A stretch of 64,000 nucleotides of DNA from an uncultured Bacteroidales bacterium (GTDB lineage: Bacteria > Bacteroidota > Bacteroidia > Bacteroidales > P3): assembly GCA_900318275.1 (NCBI GenBank), contig ONJY01000005.1:32667-96666 (forward strand). Direction: 5' to 3'. The notes under the pieces were generated by a model, which was not told where the DNA came from, did no database searches, and saw only the letters and a list, made by a program, of their open reading frames with translations. Shown here in pieces: positions 34,738-44,193 of this stretch. Both the position numbers and the translations under genes were made by a program. Positions within the stretch are counted from its first letter, which is position 1. Every line of letters begins with the position of its first letter.

Positions 34738-35592
34738 TTAACCTTTTAATGTTTCGTCTTTTTTCCTGTAAAAGGTTGCCGCCAGCACCGCTATCGCGGC
34801 CAGCGTGCACAGCGCCGTGAGAGCCCAGTCAACCTGTAGCGGCGCCTCGGGGTCGATGTCTACAACTCCGCGTGCCATAAGCCAGTAGAGCACCACCAAG
34901 ATGGCGTTGTTGACGAAATGCGCCATCATGTTGGGCAGCAGCGAGCCCCCATATACATATAAGTATCCGAGTAATGCGCCCAGCACGAAACGCGGAACGA
35001 ACGAGAACACCTCGCCGTGGCCGAGGCTGAAGATAATGGCAGTAAGCCAGATGGCCAGGTGAGGGTTCTTCACCCACTTCTGCAGCAGGTTCTGTATGCC
35101 GGCACGGAAAAACACCTCCTCGCACACGGCGGGAATCAGCGCCACCACCAGCAGGTTGCCCAGCAGGCCCCACACGGTGTCTGTCGACATCATGCTCTCC
35201 ACGACTCCCTCGGTTGCATCCTGCAGCCTGCGCAGCAACTCCCCTATGCGCCCCAGGTTCCAGCTGTCGTTCCACGTGGTTAGCCAGTCGTTGGCGGGGA
35301 TTATGAGCAGCGTCGCCACAACTCCGGCAAGGGCGTAGTACCAATGGCGGCCCGAGAAGTTGAGCCGTAGGTATTCGCGCATGCTGGTGCGGTAGTAGAT
35401 TACCGTCATCAGCACCACGGGCACTAGGAACGTCAGCAGCTGTGTGAGCGACTGTGCGATGAGTATCATTGGGCGCGACGTGGCGTCAATAAGCATCATG
35501 GGGGTGGTGATGATGCTCGAAATGAGCAACATCCCCAAAGCCATTGCCAGCATCACCAGCAATTGCAACAAAGGATGGGTAGACTTTTTCAT
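34738..35592 (-). CDS. CPBP-family intramembrane protease-like protein
   Basis: 284 residues with about eight membrane segments. The three CPBP (Abi/Rce1-type) motifs are present: EEVFFRAGIQN (Glu-Glu and Arg), FSLGHGE and HFVNNA, all within the membrane core, so an active glutamyl-type intramembrane protease is plausible. Bacterial CPBP proteins are linked to processing of peptides or to bacteriocin immunity, but the substrate here is unknown. The tRNA gene lies 6 nt upstream, so the protease gene may be read from the same promoter. Confidence 0.85.
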   Translation of the reverse strand: MKKSTHPLLQLLVMLAMALGMLLISSIITTPMMLIDATSRPMILIAQSLTQLLTFLVPVVLMTVIYYRTSMREYLRLNFSGRHWYYALAGVVATLLIIPANDWLTTWNDSWNLGRIGELLRRLQDATEGVVESMMSTDTVWGLLGNLLVVALIPAVCEEVFFRAGIQNLLQKWVKNPHLAIWLTAIIFSLGHGEVFSFVPRFVLGALLGYLYVYGGSLLPNMMAHFVNNAILVVLYWLMARGVVDIDPEAPLQVDWALTALCTLAAIAVLAATFYRKKDETLKG

Positions 35593-35598
35593 GGTTAG

Positions 35599-35672
35599 TG
35601 ACCCCGGCGGGATTCAAACCCACGACTTTCGGAACCGGAATCCGACGTTCTATTCAGCTGAACTACGGGGCC
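35599..35672 (-). tRNA. tRNA-Arg (anticodon CCG)
   Basis: 74 nt on the minus strand. Acceptor stem GGCCCCG pairs with CGGGGTC (one G-T), discriminator A. Anticodon arm TCGGA-TTCCGGT-TCCGA gives anticodon CCG, reading the CGG arginine codon. T arm has GGTTTGAATCC. The 3' CCA is not encoded. Confidence 0.93.
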
Positions 35673-35752
35673 AATGCACAAGAAAAACACCAAACATGTA
35701 AAAATATTGTGTGGCGATGAAAAAAAAATCATCTTCATTTTCGATGCTCCCC

Positions 35753-35858
35753 CTACGAAGTCCCTACGGCATTTCGACCATCGTTCGACCATCGTTTTCA
35801 GTAGTTCTACAATGGACCACTGAAGAGCTACTGAAGAAATGCCGTACCGGCTTCGTAG
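35753..35858. repeat. Intergenic palindromic element
   Basis: Outer arms CTACGAAG (35753-35760) with CTTCGTAG (35851-35858); next arms ACGGCATTT (35766-35774) with AAATGCCGT (35837-35845); inner CAGTAG/CTACTG. It has two direct CGACCATCG copies and ACTGAAGAA, shared with the elements at 4092-4163 and 16967-17031. No gene in 35673-35892. Confidence 0.7.
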
Positions 35859-35892
35859 GGACTCCGAGGGAGAAAGCGGGTGGCGAAGGATG

Positions 35893-37239
35893 TTATTGGT
35901 GGCGGCCGAGGAGCTGCGGGGCGTAGCGCCAGACGAGGATGGCGCAGAGGATGAGGGTGAGGGTTTCGGCGACGTTGACGGACCACCATATACCGTCGAT
36001 GCCGAAGAGCGCCGGCAGCACCCAGACGGCGGCGAGCTCGAAGACCAGCGACCGCGCGAAGGCGGCTACGGCGCTTACCACGCCGTTTTGCATTGCGGTG
36101 AAGAGGGCCGAGGCGAACATGCTCCATCCGCAGATGACGAAGCAGAGCATGTAGACGCGTATGGCCTTGGTGGTTAGCTCGGTGAGCGAGGCGTCGTAGC
36201 CTACGAAGAGCTGCGCAAGGCCGCTGCTGAAGAATTCGGAGAGGAGGGTCATGACAACGCCCGTCAAGCCTATCACCACCAGCGACTTGCGGAAGAGCGA
36301 GCGCTGTTCGCCGAGGTCACGGGCGCCGTAGTGGTAGCCTATGATGGGTGTGATGGCGATGTTGTAGCCTATGAAGACGGCGGCATAGACGAAGGCTATG
36401 TACATGACCACGCCGTAGGCGGCGACGCCGTCCTCGCCGAGGTGGCGCATGAGCTGCAGGTTGTAGCAGATGCTGACGATGTTCATGGCTATGTTGCCCA
36501 CGTATTCGGAGAGACCGTTGGAACAGGCTTTGCCGATATAGGGCCAGATGACGCGTGTGTGGCGCATCATGCGCAGGCTGCCGCGGTTGAAGCGGCGGGA
36601 ACTGAAGTATATCACGGGGAAGAGGCCTCCGACGAGCTGCGCCAGGGCTGTGGCTATGGCGGCGCCCGTCACGCCCCAGCCGAGAATCCACACGAGGAGG
36701 GCGTCGAGGACGATGTTGATCACGCCGCTCACCACCGACATCACGGTGCCCAGCTGTGGCCGTTCGGCAGCCATGTAGAACGACTGGAAGGCCATCTGAA
36801 GCACGAATCCCGGCAGGCCTATCATGCAGATGCGGCTGTATACCACGCATTCGTGCATCATGCCCTCGTCGGCGCCCAGCCATCGGGCTATGGCGGGGGT
36901 GAAGACGGCAAAGAGTGCCCCCAGCACCAGGCCGACTTGGCCGGTGAAGCGCACGAGCATGGTGAAGATGCGGTTGGCCTTCTCGGTGTAGCCTTCGCCT
37001 TTGACCTTGGCCACCAGGGCGCCGCCGCCGCTGCCCACCATCAAGCCCAGCGAGCCCATGATCATCAGGGCGGGCCACATGAGGTTGATGGCGGCAAAGC
37101 CGCTCTTGCCGGCGAAGTTGGCTATGAAAAAGCCGTCGACGATGCTGTAGACCGAGGTGATGAGCACCATGGCGATGCTCGGGAGCACCGATTTCACTAT
37201 GCGTGGATAGGTGTAATGGCCTGACAGTTCGATGTTCAT
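35893..37239 (-). CDS. MATE-family multidrug/cation antiporter
   Basis: 448 residues from the ATG at 37239 (MNIELSGHYTYPRIVKSVLP); the -7 element at 37267 rules out the ATG ten codons upstream. Twelve membrane segments in two pseudo-symmetric halves. The N-terminal half has SVYSIVDGFFIANFAGKSGFAAINL and GSGGGALVAKVKGEG, both typical of the NorM/DinF-type MATE exporters. It would expel toxic cations or drugs using Na+ or H+. Substrate not predictable. Divergent from porU. Confidence 0.9.
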   Translation of the reverse strand: MNIELSGHYTYPRIVKSVLPSIAMVLITSVYSIVDGFFIANFAGKSGFAAINLMWPALMIMGSLGLMVGSGGGALVAKVKGEGYTEKANRIFTMLVRFTGQVGLVLGALFAVFTPAIARWLGADEGMMHECVVYSRICMIGLPGFVLQMAFQSFYMAAERPQLGTVMSVVSGVINIVLDALLVWILGWGVTGAAIATALAQLVGGLFPVIYFSSRRFNRGSLRMMRHTRVIWPYIGKACSNGLSEYVGNIAMNIVSICYNLQLMRHLGEDGVAAYGVVMYIAFVYAAVFIGYNIAITPIIGYHYGARDLGEQRSLFRKSLVVIGLTGVVMTLLSEFFSSGLAQLFVGYDASLTELTTKAIRVYMLCFVICGWSMFASALFTAMQNGVVSAVAAFARSLVFELAAVWVLPALFGIDGIWWSVNVAETLTLILCAILVWRYAPQLLGRHQ

Positions 37240-37266
37240 GCTGCTGGTGGCATAAAATTTGCGGTG

Positions 37267-37274
37267 CAAATATA
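37267..37274 (-). promoter_or_regulatory. Promoter -7 element (TATATTTG) for the MATE gene
   Basis: Minus-strand TATATTTG fits TAnnTTTG, 28 nt before the chosen start codon. Confidence 0.6.
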
Positions 37275-37298
37275 CAATAAATTATTAAAAGTGGCGTT

Positions 37299-40200
37299 AT
37301 GTGTAGCGTGAAAAAAGTGATAGGCATAGTCTGCATGGCCTTGTGCCTCGCCACAACGGCCATGGGTCAGGGTTCGTCGGTGCTCGCCAGTGGCGACTGG
37401 TGGAGGCTGACGGTGCGCACCACGGGCTTATACCGTGTCACCGTCGCCGATGTGCCGGGGCTCCAGGGTTCCGACGTGGCGCGCATCGGACTCTATGGCG
37501 CCGGCGGCGACATGCTGAGCCTCAAGAACAGCGAGACCTCCACAGGCGACCTGCGGCCGCTGGCCATCGAGGTACACGACGCCGACGGTGACGGACGCTT
37601 CGGCAGCGGCGACTGGCTGCTCTTCTTCGGCGAGGGCACCGACGTGTGGCGCTACAGCACCGCCGACCGCCGCTGGGAGATGTGCCGCCATGCCTATGCT
37701 TCAGAGAACTACTACTTCCTCACCACCACTGCCGCCGAGCCGCGGCGTGTGGCATTGGCCCCGGCGGTGGAGGCCGACACGGTGACGGACACCTATACCG
37801 CCGTGGCGATGGTCAACAACGACCGCGTCAACCTCTTCAACACCGGACAGGTGTGGCTGGGAGAGAAATTCTCCGTGACCACCACCATGCGCTCGTTCAC
37901 CCTCTCGCTGCCGGCTGTGGCAAGAGACATCAAACTGCGCTACGCCTTGGCCAACAAGAGTGCCGCGACGGGGAGCTTCAACATGCACACTACAGGCTAC
38001 GACCGTACACATTATATCTCCAGCGCTGGCGTCTACACCACAGTGTTGGAGACCGTCAGTGGCACGGCGCAGAGCCTCACATTTTCGCTTACATACCACC
38101 CCGGCGAGAATACCGGCGAGGGATACCTCGACTATATCGAGATGACGGGTCTGGTGCCCATAGCCTTGGGCAGCGGCCAGACCATAGTGCGCAACAGCAG
38201 CCATCTGGGTTCGACGGCGGCATTCCGCTACAGTGGCGGAGGCAACGCATTGAGGGTGTGGGAGGTGACGACTCCTGGCGCCGAGCGCGAGATGACGCTG
38301 GGCTCCGGCCGCTGGACCGACTCCACCATCGTGGCGCGCCAGTATGTGGCTTTCGGCGGCTCGTCGTTCCTGTCGCCCGATGCCGTTGATGCTGTGGCTC
38401 ATCAGAACCTGCATGGTGCCGCGGCTGCCGAGTTCGTCGTGGTGACGCACCCGCGCTTCCTGGCGCAGGCACAGCGGGTGGCCTCGCTGCACGCCGTCAT
38501 GGACGGTCTGGAGACCCTCGTGGTCACCGACAGGCAGGTGTACAACGAGTTCTCGTCGGGCAAGCAGGACCCCATGGCCATACGTTCGCTGCTGCGCCAC
38601 CTCCGCAGCCAGCACCCCGAAAAGGCACCGCGCTACCTGCTCCTCTTCGGCAAGGCTACATTCGACCCGCGCAATATTACAGGCCACAACCTGCCGATGG
38701 TGACGACATACGAAACGGCTTACTCGTTTGACAACGACGGTGTGTCCTATTGTAGCGACGACATAATGGGTTACCTCGACAGCAACGAGAGAGGGACCTC
38801 CAACGAGAGTCTCGATGTCAGTGTGGGACGCCTGCCCGCCAAGAGCGAGGCCGAGGCGTCGCATCTGGTTGACAAGATAGAACGATACATGATGCGTGCC
38901 GATCTCGGCAACGCCGCTGCCCAGGGCAGTTGGCGCAATTTCGTGGCGCTGCTCGCCGACGACGCCGACCCGTCGCGCCCGGGCGACACGCTCTTCGTGC
39001 ATTCCTCTGAGATTACGGCCAAGAAAATCGACGCCCAATACCCGACGATAAACGTCGACCGCCTCTATGCCGACGCCTACCATCAGCAGAACAACGCCAT
39101 AGGTTCCTTCTACCCCGAGCTGAAGAACGCCCTCACCAAACGCATCGGCAACGGATGTCTGCTGCTCAACTACATAGGCCACGGATCGGTGCACTACATA
39201 GGCACCGAGCGCTACATAGAGCCGAGCGACATAGCGGGCTACACCAACGACGGCCGTTGGCCGCTGCTGGTGACAAGCACATGCTCCTACGGCTTCCACG
39301 ACCTTATAGAGGAGGAGAGCGGCGCCGAGGCATTCATGCTCGCCACGGGTGGCGCCATAGGTGTGGTGAGTGCTACGAGGCCTATAAGCCATGTGGAGCG
39401 TTTCAACACCGACGTCATTCTCTTTTCTCTTGATACCGCCAACACCGTCGGCGACGCCTTGCGCATGGCCAAGAACCGCACAGCGGTGTCGCCGTGCATA
39501 GGTCTGCTGGGCGACCCGGCGCTGCACCTCAGCGTTCCGCGCAACGTGGTGACGGTGACCAATATCGACGGCCACGATGTCGACACGTTGTCCTGCGACA
39601 CCGCCACCGTGCTGTCGCAAGTCACGGTGCGCGGCGAGGTGCACGATGTGGACGGACAGCTGGTCGAAGACTTCGACGGCATGGTATACCCTGTGGTCTA
39701 CGACCGTGAGACGCAGAGCAAGACCCTCGCCAACGACAATCCCGGCACCGAGGTGGCCTTCTTGCAGCAGAAAGATGTGCTCTTCCGCGGCGCTGTGCCT
39801 GTAAGCGGAGGCCGCTTCGAGTATACCTTCATCGTGCCGCGCGACGTGGCCTACCAGTATGCCCCCGGCAAGCTGAGTCACTATGCCGTGAGCGGCTACG
39901 AGCATGCGTCAGGCAGCTACCGCCGTCTCTACTTCGGCGGCCTCAACGAGGAGGTCGTCATCCGCGAGACACGGCCCGAGATAGAGCTGTACCTTGGCGA
40001 CGAGAACTTCCGTAGCGGCGGCATCACCGACGAGAACCCGATGCTTGTGGCCCACCTCTTCGACTCGGTGGGTATCAATGCCTTTGGCTCAGGTCTGGGA
40101 CACGATATCACGGCGACGATAGACAACAACGCAGGCACGCTGGTGGTGCTCAACAACTTCTACGATGCCGACATCGCCGATTCGCGGCGCGGCACCGTGC

Positions 40201-40607
40201 GCTATCCGCTGAGCGGCATAGCCCCCGGCACACACACGCTGACACTCAAGGCGTGGAACATCTGGGGCTTCTCGAACACCGCCACCGTCACCTTCAGGGT
40301 GCGCGGAGCCGACACTGCCAGCTTCGAAGCGCTCACAGTGGCACCGAACCCGGCGACGGACTATGCTGTGTTCCGCTACGAGACCAACAACAGCGCCAGC
40401 ATAACGTCGGCGGTGCTGCAGGTCTACTCGCCGCAGGGTGGCCTGATGCTCAGCATCGAGCCTACAGTCAGCGAGGGCAGCTATGTGGTAGGTCCCGTGC
40501 GCTGGGACCTCTCACAGGTGAGTCCGGGCATGTATCTGGCACGCATGCTCGTCACCACAGCCGACGGCGAGACGCACCAGTCGACAAGAAAAGTTATAGT
40601 GCAGTGA
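37299..40607 (+). CDS. porU: Type IX secretion system sortase PorU
   Basis: Surface C25 (gingipain-like) cysteine peptidase that removes C-terminal sorting domains from T9SS cargo and joins the cargo to lipopolysaccharide. 1102 residues, signal peptide KKVIGIVCMALCLATTAMG. The catalytic pair is visible: His628 in LLNYIGHGSVHY and Cys662 in VTSTCSYGFHD. LLLFGKATFDPRN and SVGRLPAKSEAEA are family markers. The protein itself ends in a type-A sorting domain (VAPNPATDYAVFRYE to HQSTRKVIVQ), as known PorU does. Followed by porV and ispF, the same gene order as in Porphyromonas gingivalis. Confidence 0.95.
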   Translation: MCSVKKVIGIVCMALCLATTAMGQGSSVLASGDWWRLTVRTTGLYRVTVADVPGLQGSDVARIGLYGAGGDMLSLKNSETSTGDLRPLAIEVHDADGDGRFGSGDWLLFFGEGTDVWRYSTADRRWEMCRHAYASENYYFLTTTAAEPRRVALAPAVEADTVTDTYTAVAMVNNDRVNLFNTGQVWLGEKFSVTTTMRSFTLSLPAVARDIKLRYALANKSAATGSFNMHTTGYDRTHYISSAGVYTTVLETVSGTAQSLTFSLTYHPGENTGEGYLDYIEMTGLVPIALGSGQTIVRNSSHLGSTAAFRYSGGGNALRVWEVTTPGAEREMTLGSGRWTDSTIVARQYVAFGGSSFLSPDAVDAVAHQNLHGAAAAEFVVVTHPRFLAQAQRVASLHAVMDGLETLVVTDRQVYNEFSSGKQDPMAIRSLLRHLRSQHPEKAPRYLLLFGKATFDPRNITGHNLPMVTTYETAYSFDNDGVSYCSDDIMGYLDSNERGTSNESLDVSVGRLPAKSEAEASHLVDKIERYMMRADLGNAAAQGSWRNFVALLADDADPSRPGDTLFVHSSEITAKKIDAQYPTINVDRLYADAYHQQNNAIGSFYPELKNALTKRIGNGCLLLNYIGHGSVHYIGTERYIEPSDIAGYTNDGRWPLLVTSTCSYGFHDLIEEESGAEAFMLATGGAIGVVSATRPISHVERFNTDVILFSLDTANTVGDALRMAKNRTAVSPCIGLLGDPALHLSVPRNVVTVTNIDGHDVDTLSCDTATVLSQVTVRGEVHDVDGQLVEDFDGMVYPVVYDRETQSKTLANDNPGTEVAFLQQKDVLFRGAVPVSGGRFEYTFIVPRDVAYQYAPGKLSHYAVSGYEHASGSYRRLYFGGLNEEVVIRETRPEIELYLGDENFRSGGITDENPMLVAHLFDSVGINAFGSGLGHDITATIDNNAGTLVVLNNFYDADIADSRRGTVRYPLSGIAPGTHTLTLKAWNIWGFSNTATVTFRVRGADTASFEALTVAPNPATDYAVFRYETNNSASITSAVLQVYSPQGGLMLSIEPTVSEGSYVVGPVRWDLSQVSPGMYLARMLVTTADGETHQSTRKVIVQ

Positions 40608-40659
40608 CACAATAAAAGTATACGATAAGCGTTATTAACGGATATAAACGAAAGAAAAC

Positions 40660-41862
40660 ATGAAAAGACTGGCAATAACGGCCTTACTTATCTCGTTTGC
40701 CGCCGCCGCTGTGGCACAGAGCGGCTCCAGCACCAACTGGACAGGACAGAACATCAACAACAAGAACTACATATCCACCGGTATGCCGATACTGCTCATC
40801 GCCCCCGACGCTGTGAGCAGCGGTATGGGCGATGTGGGTGCCGCCTCGACGCCCGACCTCTACTCGTCCCATTGGAACAACGCCAAGCTGGCCTTCGTCG
40901 ACGGCAATATGGGCGTGGGACTTACCTATACCCCTTGGCTGCGCAACCTTAAGGTCGGCGATATGAACCTGTTCTTCCTTAGTGGCTACTACCGCATCAA
41001 CAGCAACAGCACCGCAGGAGCAAGCCTCACGTATTTTACGCTCGGCGACATCGACAACACCGACGAGGACGGCCAGACGCTGCAGACGATACATCCCAAC
41101 GAGTTCGCCTTTGACCTGACCTATGCGCTGAAGATCACCGACCAGCTGTCGCTGGGTGCCAGCGGCCGCTTCATACGCAGCGACCTCACCAACGGCGCCG
41201 TCATCAGCAGCAGCGGCGAGCACACCTCGACGCATGCCGCCAACTCGCTGGCAGCCGACATCGGCCTCTACTATCAGGGTGAGATAGACAAGTCGCAGGA
41301 TTTCGCCCTCGGTATGCATATCTCCAACCTCGGCGCCAAGCTCTCCTACGAGGACGACGACACCAAGAAGGAGTTCCTGCCGTCGAACCTCCGCATCGGC
41401 GGTCGCTACACCAACCGCATAGACGAGTACAACAAGATAAGCGTGCTGCTGGACGCCAACAAGCTTCTGGTGCCCACACGCCCCTATACGCGTGACGGCG
41501 TCACCTACGAGACGCGCTACGCCAAGAACCTCACCGAGTACAACAACATCGGCGTCATCGCCGGTGCTTTCCAGAGCTTCGCCGACGCCCCCGGCGGTTT
41601 CCGCGAGGAGATGCAGGAGATACAGCTCTCCGGCGGTATCGAGTATTGGTATGCCGAGACCTTCGCCGCCCGTGCCGGTTACTTCTTCGAGCACGAGAAC
41701 AAGGGCGGCCGCCAGTATGCCACCGTCGGTGTCGGATTGCGCTACAGTATCTTCAAGTTCGACCTCTCGTACCTCATACCCACCACCAAGATCTCTACCA
41801 ACCCCTTGGCGCACACCATTCGCATAGGTCTGATGATAGAGATGTTGCCCGAAAAGAACTGA
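40660..41862 (+). CDS. porV: Type IX secretion system outer-membrane protein PorV (LptO)
   Basis: Beta-barrel shuttle that receives T9SS cargo from the translocon and hands it to PorU. 400 residues, signal peptide MKRLAITALLISFAAAAVAQ. Conserved opening (GQNINNKNYISTGMPILLIAPDAVSSGMGDVGA, here in two adjoining blocks) and FADAPGGFREEMQEIQLSGGIEYWYAETFAARAG near the C-terminus are characteristic. It directly follows porU (52 nt), and ispF follows after 3 nt. Confidence 0.94.
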   Translation: MKRLAITALLISFAAAAVAQSGSSTNWTGQNINNKNYISTGMPILLIAPDAVSSGMGDVGAASTPDLYSSHWNNAKLAFVDGNMGVGLTYTPWLRNLKVGDMNLFFLSGYYRINSNSTAGASLTYFTLGDIDNTDEDGQTLQTIHPNEFAFDLTYALKITDQLSLGASGRFIRSDLTNGAVISSSGEHTSTHAANSLAADIGLYYQGEIDKSQDFALGMHISNLGAKLSYEDDDTKKEFLPSNLRIGGRYTNRIDEYNKISVLLDANKLLVPTRPYTRDGVTYETRYAKNLTEYNNIGVIAGAFQSFADAPGGFREEMQEIQLSGGIEYWYAETFAARAGYFFEHENKGGRQYATVGVGLRYSIFKFDLSYLIPTTKISTNPLAHTIRIGLMIEMLPEKN

Positions 41863-41865
41863 ACT

Positions 41866-42336
41866 ATGCGCATAGGCACAGGATATGACGTACACCAGCT
41901 TGCCGAGGGCTTGCCCCTGTGGCTGGGCGGTGTATTGGTGCCTCACACACACGGATTGGTGGGACATAGCGATGCCGACGTGTTGCTGCACGCCATCTGC
42001 GACGCCCTGCTCGGCGCTGCAGCACTTGGTGACATCGGCAAGCATTTTCCCGACACAGACCCTCAGTACAAAGGCATCAGTAGCCTCAAGTTGCTGACGC
42101 ATGTTGGTGGCTTGCTCAAGGAGCACGGCTACCACGTGGGGAATATCGACAGCACCGTTGCGGCTCAACGCCCCAAGCTGGCACCCTACATACAGCAGAT
42201 GAGGCAGAACATAGCCGACGCTCTGGGCATAGAGGTGGGGCAGGTGTCCGTCAAGGCCACCACCACAGAACACCTTGGCTTCGAGGGTCGCATGGAGGGC
42301 ATATCGGCTCAGGCCGTAGCACTTATTGAATCATGA
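41866..42336 (+). CDS. ispF: 2-C-methyl-D-erythritol 2,4-cyclodiphosphate synthase
   Basis: Fifth enzyme of the MEP isoprenoid pathway; cyclises CDP-ME-2-phosphate. 156 residues, normal. Zinc ligands in GTGYDVHQL (Asp, His) and the later histidine in [19 protein letters not shown]; the typical [17 protein letters not shown] is near the end. Its stop overlaps the clpS start (ATGA). Confidence 0.97.
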   Translation: MRIGTGYDVHQLAEGLPLWLGGVLVPHTHGLVGHSDADVLLHAICDALLGAAALGDIGKHFPDTDPQYKGISSLKLLTHVGGLLKEHGYHVGNIDSTVAAQRPKLAPYIQQMRQNIADALGIEVGQVSVKATTTEHLGFEGRMEGISAQAVALIES

Positions 42337-42620
42337 ACGAGCAGAAACAATACGTAAGCCCCGAGACACACGAGGACGTGGATACGCTGGAGGACAGCGG
42401 CTGCACCTTGGTGCTCTATAACGACGATGTGCACTCGTTCGACTATGTCATCAAGGCATTGGTGGATATCTGCCGCCACACCGAGGAACAGGCCGAGCAA
42501 TGTGCCATCATTGTGCATTGTCACGGGAAGTGCGCCGTCAAGCATGGCGCCTACAGCGACCTGCTGCCCATGCACAGCGCCCTGCTCGACAAACAACTGA
42601 CGACAGAAATACAGGAATAG
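42333..42620 (+). CDS. clpS: ATP-dependent Clp protease adaptor ClpS
   Basis: Delivers N-degron proteins to ClpAP/ClpCP. 95 residues. Family signature [18 protein letters not shown], then [26 protein letters not shown], with the Asp-Asp and His residues of the N-degron pocket. Coupled to ispF by a 4-nt overlap. Confidence 0.92.
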   Translation: MNEQKQYVSPETHEDVDTLEDSGCTLVLYNDDVHSFDYVIKALVDICRHTEEQAEQCAIIVHCHGKCAVKHGAYSDLLPMHSALLDKQLTTEIQE

Positions 42621-42623
42621 ACT

Positions 42624-43109
42624 ATGAATACAACACTTCTCATCATCGTGCTGATCCTTGGCGTGCTGCTGCTCGCTATGGAGATCGTCGTGCTGCCTGG
42701 CGGCATCGCCGGTGCCTTCGGCGTGCTGCTCATCGGCTTCGGCGTGTGGCAGACCTACGCACTCTTCGGCACCACCACAGGCACCATTGTGCTGCTTTGC
42801 GCCATAGCGCTGTGTGTGCTCACACTGGTGCTCTTCATGCGCAAGCGCACATGGCAACGCTTCAGCCTCAACGAAGAGGTGGCGAGCCGCGTCAACGAGA
42901 TCGAGTCTGCCGTCAAGGTTGGCAGTCGCGGCACCACCATCTCGCGCCTGGCGCCCACAGGCAAGGCTCTCATCGACGGACAGCAGATGGAGGTGCATGC
43001 CGTCAACAAGTTCATCGACCCCGACCGCCCCATAGAGGTTGTGGATATCGAGGGCTACCGTATCGACGTCGTTGAGATCAGCGACGACCGCTTCAAGGAA
43101 AACCAATAA
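42624..43109 (+). CDS. NfeD-like membrane protein
   Basis: 161 residues: two or three N-terminal membrane helices (TTLLIIVLILGVLLLAMEIVV, AGAFGVLLIGFGVWQTYAL, GTIVLLCAIALCVLTLVLF), then a C-terminal OB-fold domain of NfeD type (VGSRGTTISRLAPTGKALIDGQ, VVDIEGYRIDVVEI). NfeD proteins accompany flotillins and are thought to help organise membrane microdomains. The next gene is floA, 17 nt on, the expected pairing. Starts 3 nt after clpS. Confidence 0.88.
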   Translation: MNTTLLIIVLILGVLLLAMEIVVLPGGIAGAFGVLLIGFGVWQTYALFGTTTGTIVLLCAIALCVLTLVLFMRKRTWQRFSLNEEVASRVNEIESAVKVGSRGTTISRLAPTGKALIDGQQMEVHAVNKFIDPDRPIEVVDIEGYRIDVVEISDDRFKENQ

Positions 43110-43126
43110 ATTAAAAACACATCATT

Positions 43127-44110
43127 ATGGGTACTGTTATCATTATCGTCGTATGTGTCGTAGCACTCATACTCTTCCTTTATTTCGTGCCGGTGGGCAT
43201 ATGGTTCCAGGCACTCGTCTCCGGCGTCTATGTGTCGCTCGTGCAGCTCATCTTCATGCGCTTCCGCAAAGTGCCGCCCACGGTCATCGTAGGTAACATG
43301 ATTTCCGCCAGCAAGGCAGGCCTGAAGCTGAAACAGAACGACCTTGAGGCCCACTACCTGGCCGGTGGCCATGTGGGCAGCGTCGTCAACGCCCTCATCA
43401 GCGCCGACAAGGCTAACATGAACCTCGACTTCAAGACCGCCACAGCTATTGACCTAGCCGGACGCGACGTGCTCAAGGCTGTGCAGACGTCTGTGAACCC
43501 CAAAGTTATCGACACGCCTCCTGTGGCCGCTGTCGCCAAAGACGGCATCCAGCTCATCGCCAAGGCTCGCGTCACCGTGCGCACCAACATCAAACAGCTT
43601 GTCGGTGGCGCCGGCGAAGAGACCATCCTCGCCCGTGTCGGCGAAGGTATCGTGACCTCTATCGGTTCGGCCACCAGCCACAAGCAGGTGCTCGAGAACC
43701 CCGACAGCATCTCCAAACTCGTCCTCACCAAGGGTCTTGATAGCGGCACCGCCTTCGAGATCCTCTCCATCGACATCGCCGACATCGACGTGGGTAAGAA
43801 CATCGGCGCCCAGCTGCAGATGGATCAGGCCAACGCCGACAAGAATATCGCCCAGGCCAAGGCCGAGGAGCGTCGCGCTATGGCTGTCGCCCAGGAGCAG
43901 GAGATGAAGGCCAAGGCTCAGGAGGCACGCGCCAAAGTCATCGAGGCCGAGGCCGAAGTGCCGTTGGCTATGGCCGAAGCTTTCCGCAGCGGCAATCTCG
44001 GCATCATGGATTACTACCGCATGAAGAACATACAGGCCGACACCGACATGCGCGCCAGCATCGCCACGCCGGCAGGTGCCAAGCCCGCTGCCAAGCAGCC
44101 CGAGAAATAA
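43127..44110 (+). CDS. floA: Flotillin-like protein FloA
   Basis: Membrane-microdomain scaffold. 327 residues: hydrophobic N-terminus ([21 protein letters not shown]), a second hydrophobic stretch ([17 protein letters not shown]), the SPFH/band-7 domain (about 50-215), then an Ala/Glu-rich coiled coil ([21 protein letters not shown] onwards). Length and sequence fit the bacterial FloA (YqfA) family closely. It forms a pair with the NfeD gene. Ends at a terminator. Confidence 0.95.
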   Translation: MGTVIIIVVCVVALILFLYFVPVGIWFQALVSGVYVSLVQLIFMRFRKVPPTVIVGNMISASKAGLKLKQNDLEAHYLAGGHVGSVVNALISADKANMNLDFKTATAIDLAGRDVLKAVQTSVNPKVIDTPPVAAVAKDGIQLIAKARVTVRTNIKQLVGGAGEETILARVGEGIVTSIGSATSHKQVLENPDSISKLVLTKGLDSGTAFEILSIDIADIDVGKNIGAQLQMDQANADKNIAQAKAEERRAMAVAQEQEMKAKAQEARAKVIEAEAEVPLAMAEAFRSGNLGIMDYYRMKNIQADTDMRASIATPAGAKPAAKQPEK

Positions 44111-44127
44111 AAAACTCTGTAAACAAA

Positions 44128-44160
44128 AAAAGCCTCTGCGTCGGCAGGGGCTTTTCTTTT
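44128..44160 (+). terminator. Rho-independent terminator of the porU-floA operon
   Basis: Stem AAAAGCCTCTGC (44128-44139) with GCAGGGGCTTTT (44144-44155), one G-T pair, followed by a T-rich tail. Confidence 0.85.
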
Positions 44161-44161
44161 T

Positions 44162-44193
44162 AGGTGGGTTCTATAAATTTATAGAACCCACCT
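44162..44193. repeat. Perfect 32-bp palindrome between convergent genes
   Basis: AGGTGGGTTCTATAAA (44162-44177) is the exact reverse complement of 44178-44193, with no loop. It directly abuts the stop codon of the C-S lyase gene. It may act as a terminator for that gene, or as a protein-binding site. Confidence 0.8.

Noticed and set aside
37701-39905. 734-codon minus-strand frame opposite porU
   Set aside because: Shadow of porU, whose catalytic His and Cys and sorting domain are clear on the plus strand.
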